Assembly: GCF_027622855.1 (NCBI RefSeq)
Contig: NZ_JAPZVR010000022.1
Span: forward strand, 1 to 64,000
Length of the DNA: 64,000 nucleotides
Reading direction: 5' to 3'
From: Glycomyces algeriensis
GTDB lineage: Bacteria; Actinomycetota; Actinomycetes; Mycobacteriales; Micromonosporaceae
The notes under the pieces were generated by a model that was given only the letters and a program-made list of their open reading frames with translations, had not been told where the DNA came from and searched no databases. The position numbers were made by a program, and so were the translations under genes. Numbering within the stretch: position 1 is the stretch's first letter; every line of letters begins with the position of its first letter. Below are positions 34,985 through 44,644 of the stretch, piece after piece.

Positions 34985-37387
34985 CTAGTCCTTGAGGTGC
35001 TTGGGCCGCACGACCAGCCAGAACAGCAGCGCCGCCACACCCGAGCCCACCGCGATCGCCGCCGCTGTGGTGTTCCACACACCCGGCAGCTCCAGCTCGT
35101 AGAACGCCGCGAGCGGCGGCACCGCGATCACCGTCACGAACGCCGCCGCGCAGCCCCCCACCAGGACGACCTTCCACCACACGTACGGCTTCGCCACGAT
35201 CGCCAGCGCCGTCAGCGCCAGGCAGAACAGCGTGATCGCCGCCGTGGTCTGCGGCAGCTGCGAATCGGTGCCGTCGTGCGCCAGCGACAGCAGGTACACG
35301 ATGAACGTGGGCACCGCGCAGCAGATCCCGGCCGGGATCGCGAACTTGAGCACCCGCCGCACGAAGTTCGGCCGCGCCCGCTCGAACGTGGGCGCGAGCG
35401 CCAGGAAGAACGCCGGCAGCCCGATCGTGAACAGGTTGATGAGCGACTGGTGGATCGGCAGGAACGGGTACGGCAGCGCGTCGTTCCCCGTGGCCCACGC
35501 CGAGATCGCGCCCACCGCGACGAACAGCGCCAAAGCGATCGCGTAGACCGTCTTCGTCAGGAACAGGTTCGAGACCCGCCCGATGTTGCCGAGCACCCGC
35601 CGGCCCTCGTCCACCACGTGCGGCAGCGTCGCGAACTCGTCGTCGAGCAGCACCACCTGCGCGACCGAGCGCGCCGCCGCCGAACCCGAGCCCATCGCGA
35701 TGCCGAGGTCGGCGTCCTTGAGCGCCAGCACGTCGTTCACGCCGTCGCCGGTCATCGCCACGGTGTGCCCGCGCGACTGGAGGGCCTTCACGAACGCCTG
35801 CTTCTGGTGCGGCTTCACCCGGCCGAAGATCGTGGCCCGCTCGAGCAGGTCCGCGAGCTCCTCCGGGTCCTCCGGGAGGCGGCGCGCGTCGACCGTGTCG
35901 GCCGCGCCGTCCACGCCCAGCTGCGCCGCGACCGCGCCGACCGCGGCGGGGGAGTCGCCGGAGATGATCTTGACCTTGACGCCCTGCTCCTTGAAGTAGG
36001 CCAGGGTGGCCGCGGCGGTCTCGCGCAGGCGCTGGCGCAGGACCACGAGGGCCTGGGCCTTGACGCCGCTGACCCCGCCGGTGGTGGAGGCGGACTCGGC
36101 GGTGACGAGGGCGAGCACGCGCAGGCCCTGGGCGGCGAGCATGTCCGCTTCGAGGGCGACGGGGTCGCCCTGGTCGAGGAGGATGTCGGGCGCGCCGAGG
36201 AGCCAGGTGCCGTTGTCGGTGAAGCGGGTGCCGCTCCACTTGCGGGCGGAGGAGAACGGCATGACGTCGATGACGCGCCAGTTCGGGTTGCCGACCTCGC
36301 GTTCGCGCAGGTACTCGGCGACGGCCTGCATGGTCGGGTTGGGGCTGTCGTCGGCGGCGGCCAGGGCGGCGAGCGCGGTGTCGACGCCGGTGGCGTCGGT
36401 GCCGTTGATGGGGCGGATCTCGTCGACGTCCATGCCGCCCTCGGTGAGGGTGCCGGTCTTGTCCAGGCACAGCACGTCGGTGCGGGCGAGGCCCTCGATG
36501 GCGGGCAGTTCCTGGACGAGGACGTGGCGGGTGCCGAGGCGGATGACGCCGACGGCGAACGCGACGGAGGTGAGGAGCACCAGGCCCTCGGGGATCATCG
36601 GCACGATGCCGGCGACGGTGCGGACGATGATCTCGCGCCAGTTGGCGGCGTCGGCGAGCTGGCTGACGATGAGCAGCAGCGCGATCGGGACGATGAGCCA
36701 GTTGATGAGCTTGATGAAGCGGTTGATGCCCTCGCGCAGCTCGGAGCGGGCCAGGGTGAACTTGCTGGCCTCCTCGACGAGCTTGGCGGCGTAGGAGTCC
36801 GCGCCGATCTGCTCGGCCCGGAAGAGGCCGGTGCCGGCGACGGCGAAGGAGCCGGAGCGGACCTCGTCGCCGGGGGTCTTGGCAACCGGGTCGGCCTCGC
36901 CGGTGAGCAGCGACTCGTCGATCTCGAGGTTGCGGGACTCGACGACGGGGCCGTCGACGACGATCCGGTCGCCCGGTTCGACGTAGACGAGGTCGTCGCG
37001 GACGATCCGGTTCGGCTCGATCTCCTGGATCTCGCCGTCGCGCAGGACCTTCGCGTTCGAGCGGTTCATCAGCGAGAGCTTGTCGAGGGTGCGCTTGGCG
37101 CGCAGCTCCTGGATCGTGCCGATCGCGATGTTGGCGATGATGACGCCGGCGAAGAGCCCCTGCTTCAGGCCTTCGAACAGGCCCTCCTCCATCGCGGTGA
37201 AGCCGATCGCGATCGCGGCGAGCACGGCGATGACGGCGTTGAGCGGTGTGAAGAAGTTGGCGCGGAGAATGGCGGAGAGCGGTCGACTGGTGTGGCGCTT
37301 GGCCTCGTTGACGGCTCCGGCCTCGACGCGTTCGGCCACCTCGGCGGCCGTCAGGCCGCGGTCACCTGCCAGCATGGGTGTTGTCAC
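34985..37387 (-). CDS. ctpE: CtpE-like P-type ATPase
   Basis: 800 residues. Motifs in order: TGE (162-164) in the actuator domain, PMIPEGL (263-269) in the membrane site, DKTGTLT with phosphorylated Asp309, then GDGVNDVLALKDADLGIAMG. About ten membrane helices. The PEGL motif and overall layout match actinobacterial CtpE, reported to take up calcium in mycobacteria; cation specificity here is inferred. GTG at 37387 has TAAGCT ending 6 nt upstream and no Shine-Dalgarno, so it is probably leaderless. Divergent from proS. Confidence 0.88.
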   Translation of the reverse strand: MTTPMLAGDRGLTAAEVAERVEAGAVNEAKRHTSRPLSAILRANFFTPLNAVIAVLAAIAIGFTAMEEGLFEGLKQGLFAGVIIANIAIGTIQELRAKRTLDKLSLMNRSNAKVLRDGEIQEIEPNRIVRDDLVYVEPGDRIVVDGPVVESRNLEIDESLLTGEADPVAKTPGDEVRSGSFAVAGTGLFRAEQIGADSYAAKLVEEASKFTLARSELREGINRFIKLINWLIVPIALLLIVSQLADAANWREIIVRTVAGIVPMIPEGLVLLTSVAFAVGVIRLGTRHVLVQELPAIEGLARTDVLCLDKTGTLTEGGMDVDEIRPINGTDATGVDTALAALAAADDSPNPTMQAVAEYLREREVGNPNWRVIDVMPFSSARKWSGTRFTDNGTWLLGAPDILLDQGDPVALEADMLAAQGLRVLALVTAESASTTGGVSGVKAQALVVLRQRLRETAAATLAYFKEQGVKVKIISGDSPAAVGAVAAQLGVDGAADTVDARRLPEDPEELADLLERATIFGRVKPHQKQAFVKALQSRGHTVAMTGDGVNDVLALKDADLGIAMGSGSAAARSVAQVVLLDDEFATLPHVVDEGRRVLGNIGRVSNLFLTKTVYAIALALFVAVGAISAWATGNDALPYPFLPIHQSLINLFTIGLPAFFLALAPTFERARPNFVRRVLKFAIPAGICCAVPTFIVYLLSLAHDGTDSQLPQTTAAITLFCLALTALAIVAKPYVWWKVVLVGGCAAAFVTVIAVPPLAAFYELELPGVWNTTAAAIAVGSGVAALLFWLVVRPKHLKD

Positions 37388-37515
37388 GTCGACAGCTTAT
37401 GCGACTGATGCCGTCCTGTATCACCACCGAAGGACGGAGGCGCCTGTTTCGGACCTCCTCCATTCGACCGAGGCGTTCGGTCATGGAGACGCGGCCCCCA
37501 AGCGGTCTCATCCGA

Positions 37516-37546
37516 TTGCGGCGCCAATGGGCGCGACCACTAGAAT
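37516..37546 (+). promoter_or_regulatory. Leaderless promoter of proS
   Basis: TTGCGG (37516-37521) and TAGAAT (37541-37546) with a 19-nt spacer; the proS ATG is 8 nt after the -10 box, so transcription should begin at or next to the start codon. Confidence 0.65.
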
Positions 37547-37554
37547 CGCTGATT

Positions 37555-38961
37555 ATGGCCAATGTACTCACACCGCAGGGCGAGGACTTTCCTCGCTGGT
37601 ACCAGGACGTCATCGCCAAGGCCCAGCTGGCCGAGAACGGCCCGGCGAAGGGCTCGCAGGTGATCCGACCGACCGGTTTCGCCCTGTGGGAGCGCATGGT
37701 CGACGAGATGGACGCCCGCATCAAGGAGACCGGCACGGAGAACGCCTCGTTCCCGCTGCTCATCCCCGAGTCCTACTTCACCCGCGAGGCCGACCACGTC
37801 GAGGGCTTCGCCCCCGAGCTGTGGATGGTCACCCACGGCGGCGGCAAGGAGCTCGAGGAGAAGCTGGCGATCCGGCCCACCTCGGAGACCATCATCGGCG
37901 AGTACATGTCGAAGTGGGTCAACTCCTACCGCGACCTGCCCCTGCTGCTCAACCAGTGGTGCAACGTGATGCGCTACGAGCTGCGCACCCGCCTGTTCCT
38001 GCGCTCCTCGGAGTTCCTGTGGCAGGAAGGGCACACCGTCCACGACAGCTACGAGGACGCGCACGCCTTCACGCTGCGCATCCTCCACGAGGTCTACGCC
38101 GACTTCATGGAGAACGTGCTGGCGCTGCCGGTGCTGCGCGGCATCAAGACCGAGGCCGAGCGGTTCGCCGGGGCCCTCAACACCTTCGCGGTCGAGGCCC
38201 TCATGCGCGACGGCAAGGCCCTCCAGATGGGCACCTCGCACGAGCTGGGCCAGAACTTCGCGAAGGCCTTCGACATCCAGTTCCAGGGCAAGGACGGCAA
38301 GCAGGCCTTCGGCTGGACCACCTCCTGGGGCACCTCGACCCGCATGGTCGGCGGCCTCATCATGGGCCACGGCGACGACGCGGGCCTGCGGGTGCCGCCG
38401 AAGCTCGCGCCCGTGCAGGTCCTCGTCATGGTCGTCAAGGACACCGAAGAGGTCCAGGACGCCGCGCGGAAGGTCTACGACGAGCTCAAGGACGCCGGGA
38501 TCCGCGTGAAGCTCGACCACCGCGGTGATGTGGCGTTCGGCCGCCGCGCCGTGGACGCCGAGCTCAAGGGCTACCCCGTGCGCATCGAGATCGGCCCCCG
38601 CGACCTCAAGAACGGCGAGGCGACCATCGCCAGCCGCGTCGAGGGCACGAAGCAGACCGTCCCGATCGGGATGCTCGCCGAGGCCGTCGCCGCCGCCCTC
38701 CAGGGCGCCCAGGACCAGCTGTGGGACGAGGCCGTGGCGCGGCGCGAGTCGCTCACGAACGACGTGTCCACCGTCGAGGAAGCGGTCGAAGCCGCCCAGA
38801 CCGGATACGCCCGCCTCCCCTGGGACGCCTGCGGCGTCGAGGGCGAGCAGCGGGCCGCCCAGTCGGCGGTCACGGTGCGCGTGCTCCAGCGCGAGGACGG
38901 CTCAGTGCCGGACTCCCTGGATGAGTCGGGTCTCATCGCGTACCTCGCGCGTTCGTACTGA
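37555..38961 (+). CDS. proS: Prolyl-tRNA synthetase, class III (archaeal/eukaryotic type)
   Basis: 468 residues, much shorter than the usual bacterial enzyme of about 570 because the editing insertion domain is absent. Class II motifs are visible (GFALWERM; RPTSETIIGEY; LRSSEFLWQEGHTVHDSYEDA; LGQNFAKAFDIQF; GWTTSWGTSTRMVGGLIMGH). It ends in ARSY; a C-terminal tyrosine is characteristic of the archaeal/eukaryotic form. It charges tRNA-Pro. ATG at 37555 is leaderless; in-frame codons further upstream are not plausible. It lies next to rpsP, where ffh often stands in actinobacteria. Confidence 0.95.
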   Translation: MANVLTPQGEDFPRWYQDVIAKAQLAENGPAKGSQVIRPTGFALWERMVDEMDARIKETGTENASFPLLIPESYFTREADHVEGFAPELWMVTHGGGKELEEKLAIRPTSETIIGEYMSKWVNSYRDLPLLLNQWCNVMRYELRTRLFLRSSEFLWQEGHTVHDSYEDAHAFTLRILHEVYADFMENVLALPVLRGIKTEAERFAGALNTFAVEALMRDGKALQMGTSHELGQNFAKAFDIQFQGKDGKQAFGWTTSWGTSTRMVGGLIMGHGDDAGLRVPPKLAPVQVLVMVVKDTEEVQDAARKVYDELKDAGIRVKLDHRGDVAFGRRAVDAELKGYPVRIEIGPRDLKNGEATIASRVEGTKQTVPIGMLAEAVAAALQGAQDQLWDEAVARRESLTNDVSTVEEAVEAAQTGYARLPWDACGVEGEQRAAQSAVTVRVLQREDGSVPDSLDESGLIAYLARSY

Positions 38962-38980
38962 TCACCCGATGCGCTAGACT
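38952..38980 (+). promoter_or_regulatory. Putative promoter of the rpsP operon
   Basis: TTCGTA (38952-38957, inside the end of proS) and TAGACT (38975-38980) are 17 nt apart. The resulting leader to rpsP would be about 135 nt. Confidence 0.55.
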
Positions 38981-39122
38981 CGGTCGCTGTACATGAGCTT
39001 TGGGACGGAAGCCCTCTCAACTACCGTGACGCAAGGCCAAGTTTCGGCGCGAACGAAATCCGGAGTAATTCCCCTGGACGTCGTGCGCGCTAACGTGATC
39101 CTTACTACAGGAGTAACAAAAC

Positions 39123-39608
39123 GTGGCAGTTAAGATTCGCCTCACGCGAATGGGGAAGATCCGTACTCCCCAGTACCGTATCGTCATCGCCGACTCGCGC
39201 GTCAAGCGCGACGGCAAGGTGATCGAGAACGTCGGGATCTACCACCCGAAGGAGAACCCGTCCCGGATCGAGGTCAAGTCCGACCGCATCCAGCACTGGC
39301 TCTCGGTGGGCGCCCAGCCGTCCGACACCGTCAAGGCCATCCTCCGCAAGACCGGCGACTGGCAGCAGTTCAAGGGCCTGCCCGCGCCGGCCCCGCTGAA
39401 GGTCGCCGAGCCCAAGCCGGAGAAGGAGAGCCTCTACGTGGCCGCCCTCAAGGAGTCGGGCATCGACCCCTCGAAGGCGTACGTCTCGGAGGAGGCCGCC
39501 AAGGCCGCGCCGAAGTCGAAGAAGTCCGCCGCCAAGGCCGACGAATCGGCTAAGACTGAAGAGGTCGAGGCCGCTGCCGACGAGGCCTCTGAGACCAAAG
39601 GGGAGTAA
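39123..39608 (+). CDS. rpsP: 30S ribosomal protein S16 with C-terminal extension
   Basis: 161 residues. Residues 1-80 are S16 ([20 protein letters not shown] and [18 protein letters not shown], then [13 protein letters not shown]). The rest is an Ala/Lys/Glu-rich tail, as in mycobacteria and streptomycetes, with no known function. S16 is needed for early 30S assembly. GTG start with AGGAG about 10 nt upstream. It opens an operon with the KH protein (2 nt gap), rimM and trmD. Confidence 0.96.
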   Translation: MAVKIRLTRMGKIRTPQYRIVIADSRVKRDGKVIENVGIYHPKENPSRIEVKSDRIQHWLSVGAQPSDTVKAILRKTGDWQQFKGLPAPAPLKVAEPKPEKESLYVAALKESGIDPSKAYVSEEAAKAAPKSKKSAAKADESAKTEEVEAAADEASETKGE

Positions 39609-39610
39609 TC

Positions 39611-39841
39611 GTGCTGCGACCGGCGCTTGAACACCTTGTCAAAGGCATCGTCGACAATCCTGACGACGTCCGTGTCCGTCTGGTCGATTCCCGCCGCGGC
39701 AAGCGGCTCGAGGTCCGGGTCAACCCGGAGGACCTCGGGACCGTGATCGGCCGCGGGGGTCGCACCGTCAACGCACTGCGCCAGGTCATCGGCTCGATCG
39801 GCGGCAAAGGCATTCGTGTCGAAGTCGTCGATTCCTACTGA
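39611..39841 (+). CDS. khpA: KH-domain RNA-binding protein (KhpA type)
   Basis: 76 residues forming a single KH domain with the RNA-binding GXXG in TVIGRGGRTVNALRQVI. Family members (YlqC/KhpA) bind many small RNAs and influence cell division and ribosome-linked processes in Gram-positive bacteria. GTG at 39611, 2 nt after rpsP, in the conserved rpsP-khpA-rimM-trmD order. Confidence 0.93.
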   Translation: MLRPALEHLVKGIVDNPDDVRVRLVDSRRGKRLEVRVNPEDLGTVIGRGGRTVNALRQVIGSIGGKGIRVEVVDSY

Positions 39842-39956
39842 GTCTTATTCGGCTCTGCAACATTTACGGCTTGCAAGCTGCGCCGTGACGGCCCCGGGGT
39901 TCCCTCGGGGCCGTTCCGGCGTTTTACAGGTAGTACCGCCAAAAAGGGGTTTTCTC

Positions 39957-40478
39957 TTGTCTGAAGTGCTGGTCGTCGGCCGGATCGTGCGCCCGCACGG
40001 CCTGCGCGGCGAAGTCGTCGTCGAGGTCCGCACCGACGATCCCGAGACCCGGTTCCAGCCCGGCGTCGAATACCAGACCAAGGGCGGCCAGCTCAAGGGC
40101 GCGCCGCTCAAGGCCGTCACGGTGCGCTGGCACCAGGGCCGGCCCATGATCGGGTTCGAGGGCCACTCGGACCGCAACGCCTCCGAACTGCTGCGCGGCG
40201 TGCTGCTCAGCGTCGAGGTCGAAGAGGAAGAGCTGGTCGCCGAAGAGGACGAGGTCCACGACACGCTGCTCCTGGGCCTCACCGTGGTCGACAAGGAGGC
40301 CGGCGAGGTCGGCACCGTGAGCCGCATCGACCACGGCGCCGCCTACGAGACCCTCGTCGTCAAGCGCCAGGGCCGGACGCCGGCGCTCATCCCGTTCGTC
40401 GCCGACATGGTGGTCGAGGTCGACCTCGAGGCCGGGATCGTCAACGTGGACCTGCCGCCGGGCCTGCTGGACCTCTGA
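39957..40478 (+). CDS. rimM: Ribosome maturation factor RimM
   Basis: 173 residues. The N-terminal RimM domain ([18 protein letters not shown]) and C-terminal PRC barrel ([40 protein letters not shown]) are complete. It assists maturation of the 30S head by acting with S19. The TTG start at 39957 has AAGGGG upstream and yields the normal family length; a frame extending to 39816 overlaps khpA and is not used. A 115-nt gap after khpA may hold a minor promoter. Its stop overlaps the trmD start by one base. Confidence 0.93.
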   Translation: MSEVLVVGRIVRPHGLRGEVVVEVRTDDPETRFQPGVEYQTKGGQLKGAPLKAVTVRWHQGRPMIGFEGHSDRNASELLRGVLLSVEVEEEELVAEEDEVHDTLLLGLTVVDKEAGEVGTVSRIDHGAAYETLVVKRQGRTPALIPFVADMVVEVDLEAGIVNVDLPPGLLDL

Positions 40479-41269
40479 TGAAGATCGACGTCGTCACGGT
40501 CTTCCCCGAATACCTTCAGCCGCTTGACCTCTCGCTCATCGGGCGCGCCCGCGAGCGCGGGATGATCGACCTCACCGTCCACGACCTGCGCCGCTGGACC
40601 CACGACGTGCACCACTCGGTGGACGGCGCCCCCGCGGGCGGCGGCGCCGGGATGGTCATGAAGCCGCAGCCGTGGGGCGAGTGCTTCGACGAGCTCATCC
40701 CCGAAGCGCCGACCGGCGCCGCCGGGCCTGCGAAGCCGCGCCTGCTGGTGACCAGCCCCGCGGGGCGGCCCTTCACGCAGGCCATGGCGCACGAGCTCGC
40801 GGCCGAGCCGTGGCTCATGTTCGCCTGCGGCCGCTACGAGGGCATCGACCAGCGGGTCGTCGACTACGCGGCCGACCGCATGGAGGTCACCGAGGTCTCC
40901 ATCGGCGACTACGTGCTCTTCGGCGGCGAGGTCGCGGTGCTCGCGATCATCGAGGCCGTCACCCGGCTCGTGCCCGGCGTCCTCGGCAACGCGGCGTCGC
41001 TCGACGACGAGTCGCACACCGCCGGGGTCCTGGAGGCCCCCGCATACACCCGCCCGGCGGAATGGCGCGGGTACGAGGTGCCGCCCGTGCTCCTCTCGGG
41101 GGACCACGGCAAGGTCGACCGCTGGCGGCGTGAGCAGGCACTCCTTCGCACCGCGCGGGCCCGCCCGGATTTGCTGGAGCGGCTCGACCCGGGTAGCCTC
41201 GACAAACGTGACCGGCTCCTCCTCGAAGGGGTCGGGTTCGCCCTGCCCGAGCAGGGTGTGGCAGAGTAG
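40478..41269 (+). CDS. trmD: tRNA (guanine-37-N1)-methyltransferase
   Basis: 263 residues. SPOUT fold with the trefoil-knot SAM site ([28 protein letters not shown], then [21 protein letters not shown]) and the conserved [21 protein letters not shown]-terminal motif. It methylates G37 of tRNAs to prevent frameshifting. ATG overlaps the rimM stop (TGATG), giving translational coupling. rplS follows 86 nt later. Confidence 0.96.
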   Translation: MKIDVVTVFPEYLQPLDLSLIGRARERGMIDLTVHDLRRWTHDVHHSVDGAPAGGGAGMVMKPQPWGECFDELIPEAPTGAAGPAKPRLLVTSPAGRPFTQAMAHELAAEPWLMFACGRYEGIDQRVVDYAADRMEVTEVSIGDYVLFGGEVAVLAIIEAVTRLVPGVLGNAASLDDESHTAGVLEAPAYTRPAEWRGYEVPPVLLSGDHGKVDRWRREQALLRTARARPDLLERLDPGSLDKRDRLLLEGVGFALPEQGVAE

Positions 41270-41355
41270 GTGAGTTCCCGTGACGTGCCGTTCGTTCAAG
41301 CGGTACCTCTCCCGGCAGGACTTCTGAGCATTACCAACCAAGAGGACCGAAACCA

Positions 41356-41703
41356 ATGAACATTCTGGATGAGCTGAACGCCGCCTCCATGCGCGCCGAC
41401 GTGCCGGACTTCCGTCCCGGCGACACCGTCAAGGTGAACGTCCGAGTCCAGGAAGGCGCCCGGTCCCGTGTCCAGGTGTTCCAGGGCGTCGTCATCCGCC
41501 GCCACGGCGCGGGCATCGGCGAGACCTTCACGGTCCGCAAGCTGAGCTACGGCATCGGCGTCGAGCGCACCTTCCCGGTGCACGGCCCCATGGTCGACAC
41601 CATCGAGATCGCCATGCGAGGCAAGGTCCGCCGCGCGAAGCTGTACTACCTGCGCGACCGCAAGGGCAAGGCCGCCAAGATCAAGGAGAAGCGCGAGCTC
41701 TAA
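41356..41703 (+). CDS. rplS: 50S ribosomal protein L19
   Basis: 115 residues, the normal size. Motifs [40 protein letters not shown] and [20 protein letters not shown] identify L19, located at the subunit interface. ATG at 41356 with AAGAGGA upstream. A strong terminator follows, so lepB genes downstream have their own promoter. Confidence 0.97.
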   Translation: MNILDELNAASMRADVPDFRPGDTVKVNVRVQEGARSRVQVFQGVVIRRHGAGIGETFTVRKLSYGIGVERTFPVHGPMVDTIEIAMRGKVRRAKLYYLRDRKGKAAKIKEKREL

Positions 41704-41744
41704 GCCGCGTCGCTCCACCGCCGGTCTCCGGCACGAGCTTTCGG

Positions 41745-41772
41745 AAAACCCCGGGCATCGCCCGGGGTTTTT
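41745..41772 (+). terminator. Rho-independent terminator after rplS
   Basis: AAAACCCCGGGC-atc-GCCCGGGGTTTTT: a 12-bp stem with a T-run, 41 nt after the stop codon. Confidence 0.92.
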
Positions 41773-41786
41773 CGCTGCCCGCACTC

Positions 41787-41940
41787 GGTGATGCTTGCGA
41801 GCCGACCATGAGCACGGTCGGCGAAGCTTGCGAGCCGAGCATGAGCACGGTCGGCGAAGCTTGCGTGCTGACCATGAGCGCAGCCGGAGCCGGGCACGAG
41901 CCCAGGCGGCGAAGCTTGGGAACCGAGCAGGAGCACAGTC
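41787..41940. repeat. Degenerate 33-bp repeats upstream of lepB
   Basis: Three adjacent 33-bp units start at 41787, 41820 and 41853, with a fourth at 41908 after a 22-nt interruption. Consensus core GGCGAAGCTTGCGAGCCGA followed by CATGAGCACGGTC. The array ends 15 nt before the lepB start, so it lies within or just upstream of the promoter. Confidence 0.85.
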
Positions 41941-41955
41941 CGCTACCCTCAGCAC

Positions 41956-43149
41956 ATGAGTCCTGGTACCCCCGGCGGGGGGAAGGGGCCCCGCCGCATC
42001 GGTTGGGACCGCCTCCCCGGTCCCGGCGGCCCGGACGCCCCGCCACCCGCTCCTGCGCGCCCTCCCGGCGCGCCGTCCCCGATCGTCGGATCCGGCTCCA
42101 GCACCGAGTCGACGCACCGCCTCCGCAAGGACCTCGACGCGACCCGCACATTCCGCCGCCCGGAGACCCCTTCGGCCGCCCACGACCGCGTGGCCGCCGA
42201 GCGCGAACGGGTGAGCGCGGTCGGGCGCGCCACCGCCTCCGACGACCACGTCGCGGAGGAGCCGAGCGGGAAGCCCAAGGGCGGCAAGGGGTCCGAGAGC
42301 CGCCTCTCGCAGCCGCACAAGCGCCAGTACCTGTCGCTGTGGGTCGAGCTGCCCCTGCTGCTCGTCATCGCGTTCTCGGCGGCCGTGCTGCTGCGCACGT
42401 TCGCCGTGCAGCCCTTCTACATCCCTTCCGGGTCGATGGAGCAGACCCTCCAGGAGGGCGACAAGGTCCTCGTCCTCAAGCTCACGAACACGCTGCGCAC
42501 CCCGCAGCGCGGCGAGGTCGTGGTCTTCCGCGGCACCGACTCCTGGGACCCCGAGTACCGGCCGGCCACCGGCGACGACGGCGCGTTCTCGGCCTTCACC
42601 ACCGGCGTGCTCGACCTCATCGGCCTCGCGAAGCCCGATGAGAAGGACTTCATCAAACGGGTGATCGCGGTCGGCGGCGACACCGTCTCCTGCTGCGACG
42701 AGGACGGCAATGTGGTCGTCAACGGCGTGTCCCTCCACGAGGACGCGTACGTCTACGAGAACTCGCCGCTGGAGATCGAGCCCGGCGTGTGCGGCGCGCG
42801 GCGCTTCGAGGAGCTCACCGTGCCCGAAGGCGAGGTCTGGGTCATGGGCGACCACCGCGGCGACTCCTCGGACTCCCGATGCTCGGGCACCGTGCCGGTG
42901 GAGAACATCATCGGCCGCGCCATCGCCCTCGTCTGGCCCACCGACCGCGCCCGCGAACTCGAGATCCCCGACGCGTTCGACGTCCTCGACGAGACCGGCG
43001 AGGCGGCGGGGGAGCAGTCCGCCTCCGGGACCGTGGGTGACGGCGTGCCCGCAGGCTGGAATACCGCCTGGCAGCAGCCGCCTTCCTTGCCCGGCACGGT
43101 GATGCTGGCCCATGGGTCGAGAGCGCGACCGCGTAGACTCGGACCGTGA
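41956..43149 (+). CDS. lepB: Signal peptidase I (long form)
   Basis: 397 residues. The first 125 residues are a Pro-rich, charged cytosolic extension, followed by one membrane helix (about 130-150) and the S26 catalytic domain: Ser in IPSGSMEQTL (box B), KVLVLKL (box C), Lys in [11 protein letters not shown] (box D) and GDHRGDSSDSR (box E). A 35-residue Cys-containing insertion and a C-terminal extension of about 60 residues are unusual. It removes signal peptides from exported proteins. TACCCT ends 6 nt before the ATG (leaderless). Its stop overlaps the start of a second lepB. Confidence 0.92.
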   Translation: MSPGTPGGGKGPRRIGWDRLPGPGGPDAPPPAPARPPGAPSPIVGSGSSTESTHRLRKDLDATRTFRRPETPSAAHDRVAAERERVSAVGRATASDDHVAEEPSGKPKGGKGSESRLSQPHKRQYLSLWVELPLLLVIAFSAAVLLRTFAVQPFYIPSGSMEQTLQEGDKVLVLKLTNTLRTPQRGEVVVFRGTDSWDPEYRPATGDDGAFSAFTTGVLDLIGLAKPDEKDFIKRVIAVGGDTVSCCDEDGNVVVNGVSLHEDAYVYENSPLEIEPGVCGARRFEELTVPEGEVWVMGDHRGDSSDSRCSGTVPVENIIGRAIALVWPTDRARELEIPDAFDVLDETGEAAGEQSASGTVGDGVPAGWNTAWQQPPSLPGTVMLAHGSRARPRRLGP

Positions 43150-43841
43150 TCGATGAAGGGCAAGCGCCCGGCGCTGACGGTGAGAGCGCCGAGGAGACCT
43201 CCAAAGAACAGCAGCCCAAGAAGAAGGGATCGTTCTGGAAAGAACTGCCGATCCTGCTCGGCGTCGCCATTCTCGTGGCGATCGTGGTGCGGACCTGGGT
43301 CGTCCAGACCTATTACATCCCTTCCGGTTCGATGGAGAACACGCTCCTGATCAACGATCGGGTGCTCGTCAACAAGCTCGTCTACGACTTCTCCGAGCCC
43401 GAGCGCGGTGAGATCATCGTCTTCACCGCCCCCGAGTCCTGGCGCTCGGTCATGGAGGAGGACGAGTTCATCAAGCGCGTGATCGCCGTGGGCGGCGACC
43501 ACATCGTCGCCGACGACGAGGGCAACATCACGATCAACGGCGAACCGCTCGAAGAAGAGTCCTACCTGTACACGAACCCGATGACGGGTGAGCAGGACCT
43601 CTCCTCGCAGGACCCGTTCGACGTGGTCGTGCCGGAGGGCCGCCTGTGGGTCATGGGCGACCACCGCTCGGCCTCGGGCGACTCGCGCGAGCGGTACGTG
43701 CGCACCGGCGGCGACATCGATTCCTCGACGATCCCGGTGGACGCCGTCATCGGCAAGGCTTTCGTGCTGTTCTGGCCGGTCGACGACTTCACCTGGTTCA
43801 AGATTCCCGCGACCTTCGACGACGTCCCGGCGCCGTCCTGA
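43146..43841 (+). CDS. lepB: Signal peptidase I (short form)
   Basis: 231 residues: an acidic N-terminus, one membrane helix (about 34-54) and the S26 catalytic boxes (Ser in [17 protein letters not shown], Lys in [22 protein letters not shown]). A second paralogue, closer to the standard size. The GTG overlaps the upstream stop (GTGA), and TAGACT lies 6 nt before it, so it may be both coupled and served by its own leaderless promoter. Tandem lepB genes between rplS and rnhB are common in actinobacteria. Confidence 0.93.
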   Translation: MIDEGQAPGADGESAEETSKEQQPKKKGSFWKELPILLGVAILVAIVVRTWVVQTYYIPSGSMENTLLINDRVLVNKLVYDFSEPERGEIIVFTAPESWRSVMEEDEFIKRVIAVGGDHIVADDEGNITINGEPLEEESYLYTNPMTGEQDLSSQDPFDVVVPEGRLWVMGDHRSASGDSRERYVRTGGDIDSSTIPVDAVIGKAFVLFWPVDDFTWFKIPATFDDVPAPS

Positions 43842-43845
43842 GCCC

Positions 43846-44499
43846 ATGCTCCGTCCCGCTCCCTCCCGCATCAGGCGCGACGGCGACCTGTACGCGCTGG
43901 AGGCCGCGCTGCACCGGCGCGGCCTCGGCCCGGTCGCCGGAGCCGACGAGGCGGGCCGCGGCGCCTGCGCCGGACCGCTGGTCGTGGCGGCCGTGCGGCT
44001 GCCGCCGAGCGCGCGGTTCGACGAGCTCAACGACTCCAAGCTGCTCACCGAGGCCGCCCGCGAGCGGGTCTTCGAGCGGCTGCGGCGGTCCCAGGCCGAG
44101 ATCAGCGTGGTCGCGTACGGCCCCGACGAGATCGACCGGCGCGGCATCGCCGTCTGCAACCTCGAGGGCATGCGGGTCGCGGTCGCGCGCTTGCCCGAGC
44201 GGCCCGGGTACGTGCTCACCGACGGCTTCGCGGTGCCGGGACTGCCCGGCAGCCTGGGTGTGGTCAAAGGCGACCGCACTGCCGCGTGTGTAGCGGCTGC
44301 GGGCGTGGTCGCCAAGGTCACGCGGGACCGGATCATGGTCGAAATCGACCGCGACCACCCCGAATACGGGTTTGCTATCCACAAGGGATACAGCACGGCG
44401 ATGCACGAGGCGGCGCTGCGGCGCTTCGGCCCGTGCGAACTGCACCGCAAGTCCTATGCGAACGTCGCCGCGCGCGTCGCCCCGGCCGCCCGGGTTTGA
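43846..44499 (+). CDS. rnhB: Ribonuclease HII
   Basis: 217 residues. Removes single ribonucleotides and RNA primers from DNA. The catalytic acidic residues are in [15 protein letters not shown] (D, E), FDELNDSK and LTDGF, and the late motif is [17 protein letters not shown] with the conserved [12 protein letters not shown] end. ATG at 43846 lies 4 nt after the second lepB. The order lepB-rnhB-DUF2469 is conserved in actinobacteria. Confidence 0.94.
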   Translation: MLRPAPSRIRRDGDLYALEAALHRRGLGPVAGADEAGRGACAGPLVVAAVRLPPSARFDELNDSKLLTEAARERVFERLRRSQAEISVVAYGPDEIDRRGIAVCNLEGMRVAVARLPERPGYVLTDGFAVPGLPGSLGVVKGDRTAACVAAAGVVAKVTRDRIMVEIDRDHPEYGFAIHKGYSTAMHEAALRRFGPCELHRKSYANVAARVAPAARV

Positions 44500-44644
44500 A
44501 CGGGTTTGGCGGCACCGGCCGAGGTGAAACCAGGACACCGCGACCGCATCGTTTTGCGGCTTCGCCGCCGTTCGCTGCGAGAGCCGCGAGCGGACCGGGG
44601 CACCCGCGCACTATCGTGGGAACCGTCGTTGAGAAGGAGGAGCG

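Noticed and set aside
37388-37554. T-box or other leader RNA before proS
   Set aside because: The -10 box is 8 nt before the ATG, so there is almost no leader, and no T-box motif is visible.
41787-41940. 33-bp repeats considered as a CRISPR array
   Set aside because: The first three copies are adjacent with no spacers, and they are degenerate.
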